Part shown: positions 20,390-30,156 of the stretch, piece by piece | Numbering within the stretch: the stretch's first letter is position 1 | Layout: every line of letters starts with the position of its first letter | DNA from: Flectonema sp. DT1601 | Lineage: Eukaryota > Euglenozoa > Diplonemea > Diplonemida > Diplonemidae | Assembly: GCA_964019425.1 (NCBI GenBank) | Contig: OZ025788.1 | Span: 1-64,000, forward strand | Direction: 5' to 3' | DNA length: 64,000 nucleotides | Translations under genes and position numbers: made by a program | Notes under the pieces: generated by a model | Database searches by the model: none | Told to the model about the DNA's origin: nothing | The model's input: only the letters and a program-made list of their open reading frames with translations

Positions 20390-22000
20390 TATTTCAAGCA
20401 ATTGAAAAACTTTATACCCGGGTTCGAATATGTAGTAGCGTGGGATGAAAACCCCCACTTTGTAGAGCTAGGTAACGATTTGTTGGAGCAGCTGCGGATT
20501 CAGCATTACTTCTGCGAGGATAGGAAGAGAGACCCGAGCAGGAGATGATAATGAAAGTGGCATCAGAAGACCAGTAGGAGTAGCTAAGAGGAACAAACAT
20601 GTGAAGCTGCAGCAACCAAAATGGAAAGGGGGGAAGACGACCTGTTTCCACATCCCCAGCATCGGGAAACGGGAGAGGGTTCGCGAAGTGACCAGCCGAC
20701 CGGACCCTGCAAGTACCCAAGACGAAAGTTAGAGTACAGGAGTATGCAAGTATTAGAAACACCCCCATTACCAAGGTTGAAGTATTTAAGGAAACGGTAT
20801 TGAAGAACGGCCGACCACGAACAAGGTTAAGAAGATCCATAAGTTCGATCGTTTGAGGCCCGGACAACAGTGTAAAACCCACAGCCCGAGGATCCCCCAG
20901 CGGAAGGGAGATGGAAGTAAATTCAGACAGAGAAACGGGAGAGATAAACCCCACACCAATCACAACAACGGATACAAGCAGCATGCCGAGGACCCCGTTA
21001 CATACATAGAAGCGACAGAAAGACTTCAAGAAACACTAGAGAAGATGTGGGCTTCAAAGGCAACAGCAAGCAGGCGGAACCTGTGGAGAAGATTTCGGGA
21101 AAGGGAGAAACCAGCAAATGCAAGCTCGGCTGTTCTGTTCGTGATGGCGACAGGTGTAGCAGTGCAGGGGCTTCTCTCTTATGCAAAGAGTCTACCTGCA
21201 GTGATGGGGAGAATCGGAATAGAAAACGGACCCCTGTTGAGCTTAGCTGCAGGGCGAACGGGGCGGCAATACCACTAGAACAGGCAGCACCAATGACAAG
21301 TTTCGACCTGGTGGATTGGGCAAGGGGGCAAGACATGAAGACCCACTTGGCAATGCTAGTGTGCTGGAAGGCTGCATCAAGATGGGGCGGGACCAGTTCA
21401 TCCCTGTAAGAGATCATTATTGATTGGTCCCGCACGCTGAAGGGAAGGAGGGCAAACCCTTACTTGCCAAGCAGATGGGCGGTGATAAAGGGGAATCGCA
21501 CAGAAGAGATAAGGATTTTGCTGGGTGCGATAGGGGAGTTCAAAAGAGTTGATAGATCAAAGAATGCGAGCGAACACGCACAGAACAAAGAGCACGCGCA
21601 TCCCCATAACGAAGGAGGAGATGTCTTCACCACTACAGGAGAGAATAATTATGCCTGAGCAGAAGAGGGGGAGGACTGCCGAAGTGTTTGTAGATGCCTC
21701 ATTGCAGGGATGGGGAGGTGTCATTGTTTGGAAAACGAGTGAGTTGGAAATTCTTAGTGCGGCATGGCCTGCTGGTGAAGACCGACATATAAATACCCTT
21801 GAAGCTCTTAGACACCCAATGCTGACCACCTTTCCATCTGGGTTGACAACACTACGTGCTTTTAGGAAGAATGTGTGTTCACTCACACAGTCTCAACAGG
21901 TGTTTGATAACTGCGATTGAATGCCTTTTAGTTTTGAAATGTCCCTACCCCTTGCCAGGGTTTATCATGAAGCTAAACCCTGCAGATATTCCTTCTTGAG
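20390..22000 (+). mobile_element. Retroelement copy C, tyrosine-recombinase type, strongly decayed
   Basis: Plus-strand traces of the same family as A and B: a gag-end-like segment near 20,430-20,540 (ELGNDLLEQLRIQ versus SLGNRILTTLRMQ of copy B), recombinase traces about 20,950-21,560 (AVLFVMATG, SLPAVMGRIG, CWKAASRWG) and RNase H traces about 21,680-21,990 (VFVDASLQGWGGVIV, NPADIPS). It is broken in several places and older-looking than A or B. The right end is not defined and I see no octamer repeats there. Confidence 0.7.
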
Positions 22001-22040
22001 AGGACACGGAACGAGAGCGAAGGTTGAACAAGCATTGGGG

Positions 22041-22565
22041 TCGTTTACCTACTTGTGTTGGAAGTGTTCTATCGTGTTGGAAATGTTCTCTATTTTATTG
22101 AAATATGTCCCATTCATCAACAATAATCAAGTTTACTCTCCACACCACTTTGTTGCACTTTTTCTTGTTTGTCTGATTCCTGTGGTCACCTTCAGCTGTG
22201 TGGGTTATCAGCTTTGGTTTCGGCCTTTCGGTTCGGGAGCATGCAAGCTTCACCCCATGGTCTGGCCATTCCAACACCATACTATTCTCACCTCCCAGAA
22301 AGCCTATTTTGAGGACCCACTTGCCATTAATTACTTTGATCAGCTTCACCACAATATCTTTTGTTGCGAAGCTCGCAATTATCTGGTCCACTGGGACTCC
22401 CTTGGGATACCCTCTACCAAGAAGTATCCTTTTTCACACCTGTTCCCCACAGGTGTTCTCTACTCCGTAATTTCAATGTTTTTAAGTCCATTCTCCCCAG
22501 CCAGATCACACTTCATGGTGATTTTCCTTAGCCTGAAACAGCCCTCCTCTTCCGGAGGCACTTAA
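22041..22565. other. Unassigned 0.5 kb right of copy C, with a coding-like minus-strand patch
   Basis: No repeat or known domain is recognised. On the minus strand 22,391-22,095 reads through 98 residues with a protein-like composition (DQIIASFATKDIVVKLIKVI, then WVLKIGFLGGENSMVLEWPD). It could be a fragment of another retroelement's nucleic-acid-binding ORF, but no motif proves this. The plus-strand frame over the same bases is rich in Phe, Pro and His and looks like a shadow. Confidence 0.25.
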
Positions 22566-22668
22566 AAATAGTCTTAGATTAGTTTCTTCTATCTTGAGAA
22601 GAATCGAGAAGGTTTTAAATTCAGGAAGTTTATCGTTTGTGTACTTATGTCGGGACGATTTATAGATG

Positions 22669-22812
22669 TTATAATTCTTTGAAACGATGCTTATACATCA
22701 CACAATTTTGTGTGTTGAAATCAGATACGCCTTTATACTCAGCTTCAGTCAAAGCCCTCACGGTGGTTTCAGCAATAACAACGATTCCATCAGATACTTT
22801 CCAGTCAGCCAT
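22669..22812 (-). CDS. Possible 47-residue ORF, function unknown
   Basis: An ATG at 22,812 opens a short minus-strand frame (MADWKVSDGIVVIAETTVRA and onward) ending in TAA. The residue mix is that of a soluble protein and not of AT-rich noise. It could be a first exon or a fragment. No family is recognised, and spacing to other features gives no help. Confidence 0.2.
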   Translation of the reverse strand: MADWKVSDGIVVIAETTVRALTEAEYKGVSDFNTQNCVMYKHRFKEL

Positions 22813-23056
22813 TTTGTGTATGTCACAATAAAGTACAGAAAGTAGCTATAACGCAAGCCACTATCCAATCACCCACTAACCTAACTGTCGTTTTCATGCT
22901 CTTTCCCAGGTGCAGTATAGGAAGGCTAATTACTTTTTACGAAACACTCTCGTCTTTCATTCATTGTTGTGTGTAATTATCTCAGCAGTAACTCTCGTCA
23001 TCCAATCTGATGAAGGAATCGGGACTGGTGTCTGTTGTTAGGGAGCTGCAGTATCT

Positions 23057-23176
23057 CTAGCAGGATTGGCCCACCATACACCAAGAAAACCGACACTCCT
23101 GATCGCGAACACGTCGGGTCTCATCTTTTTGATTTTTAATCGGCTCATCAGGAGTCCCGACCGTCTGTACTTTCAT
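23057..23176 (-). pseudogene. Fragment resembling the start of the LINE ORF1
   Basis: The minus frame opens MKVQTVGTPDE, matching MKVQPVGSLDE at the start of the LINE ORF1 at 62,950. The resemblance is also at DNA level, including gacc-g-ctgtactttcatt and the bases upstream of the ATG, over about 60 bases. The frame stops after 39 residues, while the LINE ORF1 has 569 residues from the same ATG. It may be a diverged relative or a scrap of a 5' end. A scrap keeping a 5' end is unusual for LINEs, which are usually 5' truncated. Confidence 0.5.
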
Positions 23177-23287
23177 TGTAGAGATCGCGTTGGGGATTCA
23201 GACTTCTCAGATTGAGTCTTAAAGGACTGACATATATTAATTGTTCTGAAAATCAAAAAAAGAGTTAATTGCCACTTCCAGACTTTG

Positions 23288-23569
23288 TCAATTGAGTTCA
23301 CCAAAGTTTCTGTTTACACAAACACAATTCCATTCTCCTCTCAAAAATTGTGTAATTGCACCAGGTCTTGCCAGTTTAAAAAAAAACATAAAGGCAGAAA
23401 ACAGTTGATTAGTGTCAACAAAACTCCAAAAGTGTCCAACAATGCCATCGTCGATACGGACCTTAGGAGACCAGAATGTATTTCTATTTCTTGAAAAGAA
23501 CCAACGCCTAAGTATCGTTGCAACGTCCTCAGGACGAGCAACAGGAAAGGAAATGACGACAATCGGCAC
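23288..23569 (-). CDS. Possible 93-residue ORF, function unknown
   Basis: An open minus-strand frame (MPIVVISFPVARPEDV and onward, with RWFFSRNRNTFW and LARPGAITQFLRGEW). Composition looks more protein-like than the surrounding spacer, but an overlapping frame is also open and no family is recognised. It could be a remnant of a mobile element, since a LINE-like fragment lies just downstream on the same strand. Confidence 0.2.
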   Translation of the reverse strand: MPIVVISFPVARPEDVATILRRWFFSRNRNTFWSPKVRIDDGIVGHFWSFVDTNQLFSAFMFFFKLARPGAITQFLRGEWNCVCVNRNFGELN

Positions 23570-25037
23570 CGGCTAATGGAACGGAGGGGAATAAATATAA
23601 AAGAAAATCAAAGCACAAAGTACACGAAGTCCGGAATGGCTTTCAGGAAAAAAACATCAAAAGTTATGCCGGCAGATTGATCCCTTTCAATTTTTTCCTT
23701 TCTCACGGATTTTTTCTTTCCTTTTTTTCTTTTGAAAGCAAACAAAACGATAAACGCAACATACAAAATAGAAACGGAGAAAGAAATCCAGCAATGGTCT
23801 GTGCCCCGTGAAAAAAAAAAAAAAAAAAGACGGGAAAAAAAAATTATTTTTTCATGTAAAACCTAACTGATACAACAAAGGGGCGCAGATGTTACGAAAC
23901 CTGCACTGATGATTTGATAAAAAGATTTTTCACGACGCTAGGATGAGAACTACCAACAACCCGTTCAACAGAACGCACACTGATATTGCTACTCAACGCT
24001 ATCATCGCAAACCTTTCCACTATTTTTCTAACCAAAACCAGGAGTTTAGGTTTCAAACAAAACTAAAAGAACCGACAAGAAAGGTTTGGAAACAACTGCA
24101 CAACCACATCAACAAAACATTAATAAGAAAATAGTTTGTATTAGCTACGAAGGAGTTTAAAGTCATGCTGCCGAACACCAACTGAGTTGGTACAAACTAT
24201 TGTGAAAATTCCATAAAAAAGACGTCGTTTCCTTAGAAAGACGTCTGAAAAAAAGAAAATAGACCCGAAAAGGAACTACGATGACACCATTCCTAATTTT
24301 TTTTTTTCTCAGCGCAAGAAGAATTAGCCCTGAATGACATTAGGATTAGAGAATAAGAAGAAAAAAAAAAGAGAACAGAGAAACTCCTTGAAGTTAAAAA
24401 TAGGAAAAAAGAAGTTCCCTCACCATCTCAGAGAACGCAGATTGCTGAACGATTCAGAATCTGGAAATGCATTTTTTTTTCCTCTCGCAATGACATCACG
24501 AGAAGCTCGCAACTACAAGAAAGTGGCTGCAGTTGTAAGGGAAAAAAACAAAGAAAAAAGAACCGAAGAAGAGAGTATAAGGGAATTCTAAGGAACACTA
24601 AACGACTTCCCCATTTCACCAACTACACAACAGAAATCAGTGGCGGGTTAACGACATATGAGAAAGGAAAAAAATGAAAAAAACAGAAAAGAAGATACTC
24701 CTCAGAAGAAGTATTGCTTCATAATTATTATCAATTCACAACACCTTTGATTCACCAAGGATTTGAGATTAGGAGGGGAGCTCATAATAATGGCTCACGG
24801 CCAATAGCTCATCGACTAAATGATGGCTATGAAGAATAATTGATTCGCAATGTAATTAATTGTTCCTCAAGGCTAACAGAACTCAAACTCTTTCGAGTTC
24901 GATTCCGTGCCACGGTGATTCATAATCAAACACTAGCCAACACAAAACAAAAAAAATTTCTAATTTAAAAACAGTAATTCTATGGATGTTATCGGTTGCA
25001 CGAAAACCTGAACTGAACAAAAAGGCTGCCAATAAAA
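23570..25037. other. AT-rich intergenic spacer
   Basis: No convincing gene. It is rich in A- and T-runs (for example about 19 A near 23,812) and in A-rich frames coding mainly Lys/Arg/Asn, which are low-complexity shadows. It lies on the 3' side of the ankyrin gene. Confidence 0.6.
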
Positions 25038-26738
25038 CTACGGCCTCTCAGCAAGAGGTCGAGACCGCATGCCGGAATGTGCCACCATTGAGTCTCGTGA
25101 ATTTGATCGAGGGAAACCTGTGGTACTATCCCGACTACCTCTTCTTCCTCTATTAAATCCATTAGCAGAACGATTACGAGTGATGGATCCTCCGATAGAA
25201 TTCCGTCTTTGAGAATAGCTGTGCGCCAATTCGGATGCTCGGCTGAAACTGTTAGCAGAGCCGCGTCTTGAACGGGGCTTTATAGGTTTCTTGTATTCGA
25301 AGGTTTGCCCCTGATTGCTGTTTTGAATCACAAACGCGACATCTTTCTCACCACTCTTCAAAGCATATCTGAGTGCGGTGTGACCCGCTCTGTCAGAAGC
25401 GTTCGCATCAACTCCAAGAAAAAGAAGAGCAGAACAAGTATCAGAATGTCCAAAGCGAGCAGCGTAGTGCAAAGCAGTGCTGCCAGCCTCATCAACTGCA
25501 TTTACAACAGCACCTGCACCATGAAGGAAGAACACACACTCTGCTGATCCTTTCTTTGACACTAAATGTATAGGAGAAGCACCAGCTTTATTTGTTGCGT
25601 TCAAATCAGCTCCGGCCTCATGCAACATGCGAAGCGCCTCAGTGTTCAGTGCCTTTGCAGCAGTGTGAATAGGTGTTGAACCGTCAACAGCGCGTGTTTC
25701 TATTGCAGCTCCTTCCTTTAGTAAGATAGACATCACTTCAACGTTTCCAAACATCGCAGCTTTGTGTAATGGAGTCTGTCCATCAGTTGTTGTCGCATGG
25801 ATATCAGAACCCAATTTAATTAAAGCTTCACAACATTCAGTTTTCCCATTAACAGCTGCAAGGTGAAGTGCTGTTGATCCCACCGCTTTCTTATTTACGT
25901 CAGCACCCAAGTCTACCAGTAATTCTACTGTCGTCGCATTACCATTCGTCGCGGCGTAGTGAAGCGGAGTGGTACCCCAACCGTTTTTTATTGTAACACT
26001 AACACCATTGCTATGGAGTTGTCTAATTATGTGATCTTCTCCATTCGAAGCAGCTGTAAACATGTCTGCCTCAGCAGATTGTTTGTTTTTAGATGGGGTG
26101 ACGGTGTCTAAAAGAGGAGATGCTTCGCTACCATCTTCAGACACAGCGTGAGCACCGAAATATGGATCCGGGTTGATAGAATCTCCGAGTCCTCCTCCAT
26201 CGGAAGCTATCGATTGCCGTCTGTGGAGTAAGACATCGTAAGTTGATCCTTCCCTTGACATCGTAGCTTTCTTAAAATCACCATTTCTGTGTGTGACTTC
26301 TACAAGTTCGCAAATCATTTCTGCACCAATTTGTTTGTGGAGAGCGTTCCAAAGAGAGTCAGTTATCATTTCAAGTGATATGGATCTCGCTAGGGCGTCG
26401 ATGTGTTTGTGACATGTTAAAGATTCATTCTTCACTCCCTGATGATGACATTCGAGTACTGCATTTGAGTCAAAGTCAGCCTCGTTAGCTTTAGCTTCGT
26501 CAATCCTTGAGTCATGAGTGAGCTTGTTCTTCATCATCGTCCTGTAAATACCAACAGCTTTCTTCCATTCATCACACTTTCCGTGGACTCCAACTTCGAT
26601 ATCAAACTCTCTCGGAGGCTTTCCTTTATTTTTAGGAGGATCTATCTGAGGCATTGCCGCCCTACTTTTTACCAACTGAGGACGTTGTTGAACATTACTT
26701 CGGCTCTTGGGCGGTGGTTCGGACGCGCAATTTCCCAT
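25038..26738 (-). CDS. Ankyrin-repeat protein with lipid-anchor N-terminus (566 aa)
   Basis: The protein begins MGNCAS, a consensus for N-myristoylation at Gly2 with a Cys beside it for palmitoylation, so it probably sits at the inner face of a membrane. Residues 45-160 form a Cys/His-containing helical part of unknown type. From about 226 to 480 there are seven to eight ankyrin repeats (TPLHYAATNGN, TALHLAAVNGK, TPLHKAAMFGN, TPIHTAAKALN, SPIHLVSKKGS, TALHYAARFGH, TALRYALKSGE), a protein-binding scaffold. The tail (490-566) is rich in Arg, Ser, Gly and Asn (RRGSAN, RRNSIGG, RRGSRDS), with RRxS sites of the kind AGC kinases use. Single exon, stop TAG. It is the leftmost of a co-oriented gene run. 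A signalling adaptor role is inference. Confidence 0.85.
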   Translation of the reverse strand: MGNCASEPPPKSRSNVQQRPQLVKSRAAMPQIDPPKNKGKPPREFDIEVGVHGKCDEWKKAVGIYRTMMKNKLTHDSRIDEAKANEADFDSNAVLECHHQGVKNESLTCHKHIDALARSISLEMITDSLWNALHKQIGAEMICELVEVTHRNGDFKKATMSREGSTYDVLLHRRQSIASDGGGLGDSINPDPYFGAHAVSEDGSEASPLLDTVTPSKNKQSAEADMFTAASNGEDHIIRQLHSNGVSVTIKNGWGTTPLHYAATNGNATTVELLVDLGADVNKKAVGSTALHLAAVNGKTECCEALIKLGSDIHATTTDGQTPLHKAAMFGNVEVMSILLKEGAAIETRAVDGSTPIHTAAKALNTEALRMLHEAGADLNATNKAGASPIHLVSKKGSAECVFFLHGAGAVVNAVDEAGSTALHYAARFGHSDTCSALLFLGVDANASDRAGHTALRYALKSGEKDVAFVIQNSNQGQTFEYKKPIKPRSRRGSANSFSRASELAHSYSQRRNSIGGSITRNRSANGFNRGRRGSRDSTTGFPRSNSRDSMVAHSGMRSRPLAERP

Positions 26739-26998
26739 AATATTTATATATCTGTCGTTAGTAATAATATGATAAGAAAAAAAAGATTACTTGGACATCC
26801 CCTCTCGTGAAAAGCTTTCCAGCCAGCTCGTCAACGACTATATCTGATATTTTAGAAATATCATTAACGAATTGTGGCTCATCAAGAGTCTGTGAGTGAA
26901 TTGCTCGAGAACGAACTCGGCTGTAGTTACACTATATATAAAAGAGTTGGATAGTAGGAAGTTTTCAAATAACGAAAGCGGAAAGAACGCTTTACGGT
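26739..26998. other. Spacer between the ankyrin and EXS-domain genes
   Basis: It holds the upstream side of the ankyrin gene (AT-rich, tatttatata just before its start) and the 3' side of the EXS-domain gene. No ORF or RNA is recognised. Confidence 0.5.
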
Positions 26999-29479
26999 TT
27001 ATTTGTTTTTATTTTTTTGAGAGGATCGCACGCTTCCCGATTTCATCATATCCTTCAACGCTACCCATCCTTTTGACCTCTCATGGTTTGCCTGATCAGC
27101 GATGAATTCCTGAAGTTCCTCAGGGTCGACCTTCAACTTTCGAAGAACAGCAAACTCTCCTGGTGTAGTCCACGGGGTTTGTTTTGAAATGAGAGGAGGC
27201 ACATTGCGGTATCCATCTCCCTGTCTAAATTGACCAATGTCAACTTGCTGCTCGTGACCAAGTCTCATTCTGGCCCACACGCAACGTCTGATGACTTCTA
27301 TAACAGACGTACATAAAACTAACATTTCCGTATTCGCCTTGTCGTTAAGCCCGAGTAGCTTTGGTTGCGTGAGAGTGAAGGCCCACGCACAACGTCCCAC
27401 AAGATTCAGAAGTACGAGAAAGTAGTAAAATAATTTATTTGCTGGAGTCAACTCAACAGAAGTCCTCCTCCAAACAAGACCAAAGGCGAATGGCTTCAGA
27501 CCTCTCGGTGGAAACGAGTCTCTCTTCCACAGTCCCCAATCCATAAACAAGTCCCAAATAAAAGAGTAGGCAGTACTGATTATCAGAAATATCAAATTAG
27601 CGTAAAAGTTCTCAAAAATCGAAGAGAAGAAGATAGGAGCTAATGAACAGACATACTTCAAAGTGTTCAATCCGTGAGGTATAAGAATAAAACGGGCAAG
27701 ACGGTTACGTTTTTTTGCAAGACAGGTTTTCTGGAATCCAGTTTCAGGCACCGTACAGGTAGCTTGAAGAGTGTACCTATCAAGCCTGACTAATTCCATT
27801 TGTTTTGGATGAGGTGATGAAGGACCCGTCAATTCACATCTGTAAGAGTGTCCTCCAAACTTTCCAGCAGTACCGTCTTCAGTTGCTATCAACTCTCCGA
27901 CTTCATCATGTGATTTTAATAAGGTTTTCTTAATTCCTTTCTCATTTTCTGTTATTATTGTAGCTGTGCTACTGGTTCCCGATATATCCCATGTTCCGCA
28001 TAACTTCTCCAAATCCCTCTGAGGGGACGGCTGCTCAATGTCCTCCTTTCGCTTCCTTCTGTGTTTCAAGATATGAAGATACGGATCGATAACAGCCTTC
28101 CTAACACATTGCATAAATCTAATAGAAAGCGGCAATAGAGCGCAGAGTTCAGCAACAAATGTTGGAAGTTGGTAGTTCGAAGGAGTAGCATAGGAACACA
28201 CAACATACCAGGCAGCGACAACGTCCGAAATAGGTTTCACCATGGAAGTCATGAAATCCGTTACAAAGTTAGCAGCGAATGTTACCTTTGAGACAGCAGG
28301 TGTAGCAAATACCAAAGCGACTGTCTTGAGCAACCACCACCTACTCGACCTGTGAAAGAAGTCCAGTGGGAACAAGAACACCGCTGCAGGAACAACCGTA
28401 TGAAATGAAATATAACTAAGCGGATCCTCAAACCCCAACAGTGGCACTACAACTCCACACTTGACGTGAAGAAGGTACACAGCGAATATTACTAGAGAAA
28501 ATGAAACAAAAAAACAGCTTATTTTCATCAAATGCGCACTGCTGATCGTCTCTCCTGTCAAACCCAATAAGTATGGATAGTTGATACGACGCTTATCCAT
28601 GACGTGCATCACAAGTGCCCAACACACAAGTGCGATTTCAATTACAAAGTATCCACGAAATAGAGGGACAACTGGCCAGAAATGAATCGATTCGTCATAA
28701 CTAGGAATCGGTGTAGCGTACAGGATAACATACATAATTACGATGGAGAAACTCGTGGCAGTACCGGCGTACAATCCAAGTAAGAATATATCGATCGGGG
28801 GAGTTGGAAGATCCATTCGTCGTCGGGAGAGAAGTGCTTCCGCCTCTTCTTGCTTAACAATTTGAGTGTGATGACCTCTCGAGATACCAGCTATATCACA
28901 GTTGTGATTATGTAAAAACGTTGCATATCGTTCGACAATGGGTCTCATCTCCGAGCCAAGGAGTCTCGGCTGACGAAAATCACGAGTCTCTATTCTATAC
29001 ATTTCATACCGCGAGGATATCCGCATCTTATCATCGTAGGATAGGAGAGCTTCTGCTCGATCGTAAAGCACTCTGTGCCAATATTGAAAAACTTGCAATT
29101 GCAGGAGCCCCCTGTAGTGATCTTCCACAACTTTTGTTAGAATGTTAAAAGTCTTGTCGGACTTTTTCAGAGTTGACTCAATTTGTCCTTCGTAATCAGT
29201 GAGCGTGGCTTGGAGTGGCTTCCAGTGTGCCTTCAAGAGATTCAACTGTTTCGTAAATGCATCTCTGGGTCTGACAATTGCCTCCTCAAAAATAGAATCC
29301 ATCAAAAGCGACATCCCTTCGTCACCCCCATCACCTTTGTGTCGCTCGCAATGTCGGAGCAAGTCCCTTGCATCTGCGTAATTCGCACGCCATGTGTCGT
29401 CGACTTCGCCATCTCGTTGCCCTTCAAATTGCCTGACGAAAGTTTCATTTTCGTCACTGTGCCACCATCGCCATCCCAT
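26999..29479 (-). CDS. XPR1/SYG1/PHO1-type EXS-domain membrane protein (826 aa), with an inserted domain
   Basis: Hallmarks of the EXS phosphate-exporter family are visible: FPLDFFHRSSRWWLL (about residue 375), MVKPISDVVAAWYV (about 415), LPLSIRFMQCVRKAV (about 448) and YSFIWDLFMDWGLW (about 640), within several membrane spans from about 225. Family members export inorganic phosphate at the plasma membrane or Golgi and bind inositol pyrophosphates through an N-terminal SPX domain. Here residues 1-200 are helical and SPX-like, but the usual basic N-terminal SPX helix is not evident. Between about 480 and 590, where relatives have a short loop between RFMQC.R and LKY, there is an extra domain beginning around LCGTWDISG. 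It is polar, probably beta-rich, and of unknown family. The C-terminal tail (720-826) is hydrophilic. Single exon, ATG at 29,479, stop TAA. Confidence 0.82.
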   Translation of the reverse strand: MGWRWWHSDENETFVRQFEGQRDGEVDDTWRANYADARDLLRHCERHKGDGGDEGMSLLMDSIFEEAIVRPRDAFTKQLNLLKAHWKPLQATLTDYEGQIESTLKKSDKTFNILTKVVEDHYRGLLQLQVFQYWHRVLYDRAEALLSYDDKMRISSRYEMYRIETRDFRQPRLLGSEMRPIVERYATFLHNHNCDIAGISRGHHTQIVKQEEAEALLSRRRMDLPTPPIDIFLLGLYAGTATSFSIVIMYVILYATPIPSYDESIHFWPVVPLFRGYFVIEIALVCWALVMHVMDKRRINYPYLLGLTGETISSAHLMKISCFFVSFSLVIFAVYLLHVKCGVVVPLLGFEDPLSYISFHTVVPAAVFLFPLDFFHRSSRWWLLKTVALVFATPAVSKVTFAANFVTDFMTSMVKPISDVVAAWYVVCSYATPSNYQLPTFVAELCALLPLSIRFMQCVRKAVIDPYLHILKHRRKRKEDIEQPSPQRDLEKLCGTWDISGTSSTATIITENEKGIKKTLLKSHDEVGELIATEDGTAGKFGGHSYRCELTGPSSPHPKQMELVRLDRYTLQATCTVPETGFQKTCLAKKRNRLARFILIPHGLNTLKYVCSLAPIFFSSIFENFYANLIFLIISTAYSFIWDLFMDWGLWKRDSFPPRGLKPFAFGLVWRRTSVELTPANKLFYYFLVLLNLVGRCAWAFTLTQPKLLGLNDKANTEMLVLCTSVIEVIRRCVWARMRLGHEQQVDIGQFRQGDGYRNVPPLISKQTPWTTPGEFAVLRKLKVDPEELQEFIADQANHERSKGWVALKDMMKSGSVRSSQKNKNK

Positions 29480-29487
29480 TTCAGCTG

Positions 29488-29499
29488 TGTCAAACTGTG
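29488..29499 (-). promoter_or_regulatory. Motif shared upstream of two start codons (EXS gene copy)
   Basis: The 12-base string TGTCAAACTGTG (plus strand) lies 9-20 bases upstream of the EXS-gene ATG. The same string lies 11-22 bases upstream of the MED6 ATG. It could be an initiator-type core promoter element, or chance. Confidence 0.3.
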
Positions 29500-29532
29500 A
29501 ACTGATTTTTTCCCCAAAGAAACTAACCGGAA

Positions 29533-29574
29533 TCGGTCCTACTGGGGTATATGGAAAAGGCTAAAGGTCCGCAC
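29533..29574. repeat. About 42-base intergenic direct repeat, copy 1
   Basis: It shares gtcctactgggg, then atggaaa, agg and gcac, with 29,902-29,941 in the same orientation (about 80% by eye). It lies upstream of the EXS gene. The function is unknown. Confidence 0.5.
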
Positions 29575-29579
29575 CTATA

Positions 29580-30022
29580 AGTAACAGGTAGCGAGAGTGA
29601 AAGCAGCTAATGCCGGAGTTGGAAAATAGCCACACATCCTGAAATTGGACTATTGCGTGACTATTTTTCATTCCGTTGCTGCTCTTCTGGCGACTTACCA
29701 CATGTTTCCCGTGTTGTTTTCAATTGTCAGACTTAAGACAAACATGAAAGTAAAAGAACAAAGAGTTCGGCAGCACAGATGAGTGTAACCAAAAAAAAGA
29801 CGAAAATGTTTTATAAAAAAAGCACGTAAAGAAATAGAAAAAAGCATGCCTTTAATCGGGCGTATTAAGGGTATAACAACTGATCTTGACCAGGCAAGAC
29901 TATCGTCCTACTGGGGAAAATGGAAAGGCCAAAAGGTGCACACATGAATGGAATTTTTTTTCATTTTTTTCGTTTATTCTATTCATTGAACCTAAATAAA
30001 TAAAAGGACTTTTTGTAATATC
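29580..30022. other. Spacer between the EXS gene and the tRNA gene
   Basis: It holds no ORF of note. It contains the second copy of the 42-base repeat and AT-rich sequence up to the tRNA gene. Confidence 0.5.
29902..29941. repeat. About 42-base intergenic direct repeat, copy 2
   Basis: The partner of 29,533-29,574, located about 80 bases upstream of the tRNA gene. Confidence 0.5.
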
Positions 30023-30094
30023 GGCTTAGTGGTCTAGTGGCATGATTCTCGCTTTGGGTGCGAGAGGTCCAGAGTTCGATTCTCTGCTGAGCCC
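30023..30094 (+). tRNA. tRNA-Pro (anticodon TGG)
   Basis: A complete cloverleaf can be drawn. The acceptor stem pairs GGCTTAG with CTGAGCC. The D arm holds the B-less A-box-like TAGTGGCATGATT. The anticodon stem CTCGC/GCGAG encloses the loop TTTGGGT with TGG in the centre. The T arm CAGAG/CTCTG encloses TTCGATT (B box). The discriminator base is C and there is no intron. It is the only recognised gene on the plus strand within the host block. Confidence 0.93.
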
Positions 30095-30104
30095 TTTTTT
30101 TTTT
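30095..30104 (+). terminator. Pol III T-run terminator of the tRNA gene
   Basis: A run of ten T follows the tRNA 3' end directly, the usual RNA polymerase III stop signal. Confidence 0.85.
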
Positions 30105-30156
30105 AATACTGTTTTCTTCGTTTTTAAAGTGTAAAAATGGAAAGAACACTTCTGAT

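Noticed and set aside
20412-21029. Minus-strand 205-residue ORF with hydrophobic stretches
   Set aside because: It is antisense to the traces of retroelement copy C and has no recognisable domain.
24880-24925. A tRNA-like T loop (gagttcgattcc)
   Set aside because: The flanks do not pair as a T stem and no acceptor or anticodon stem can be drawn.
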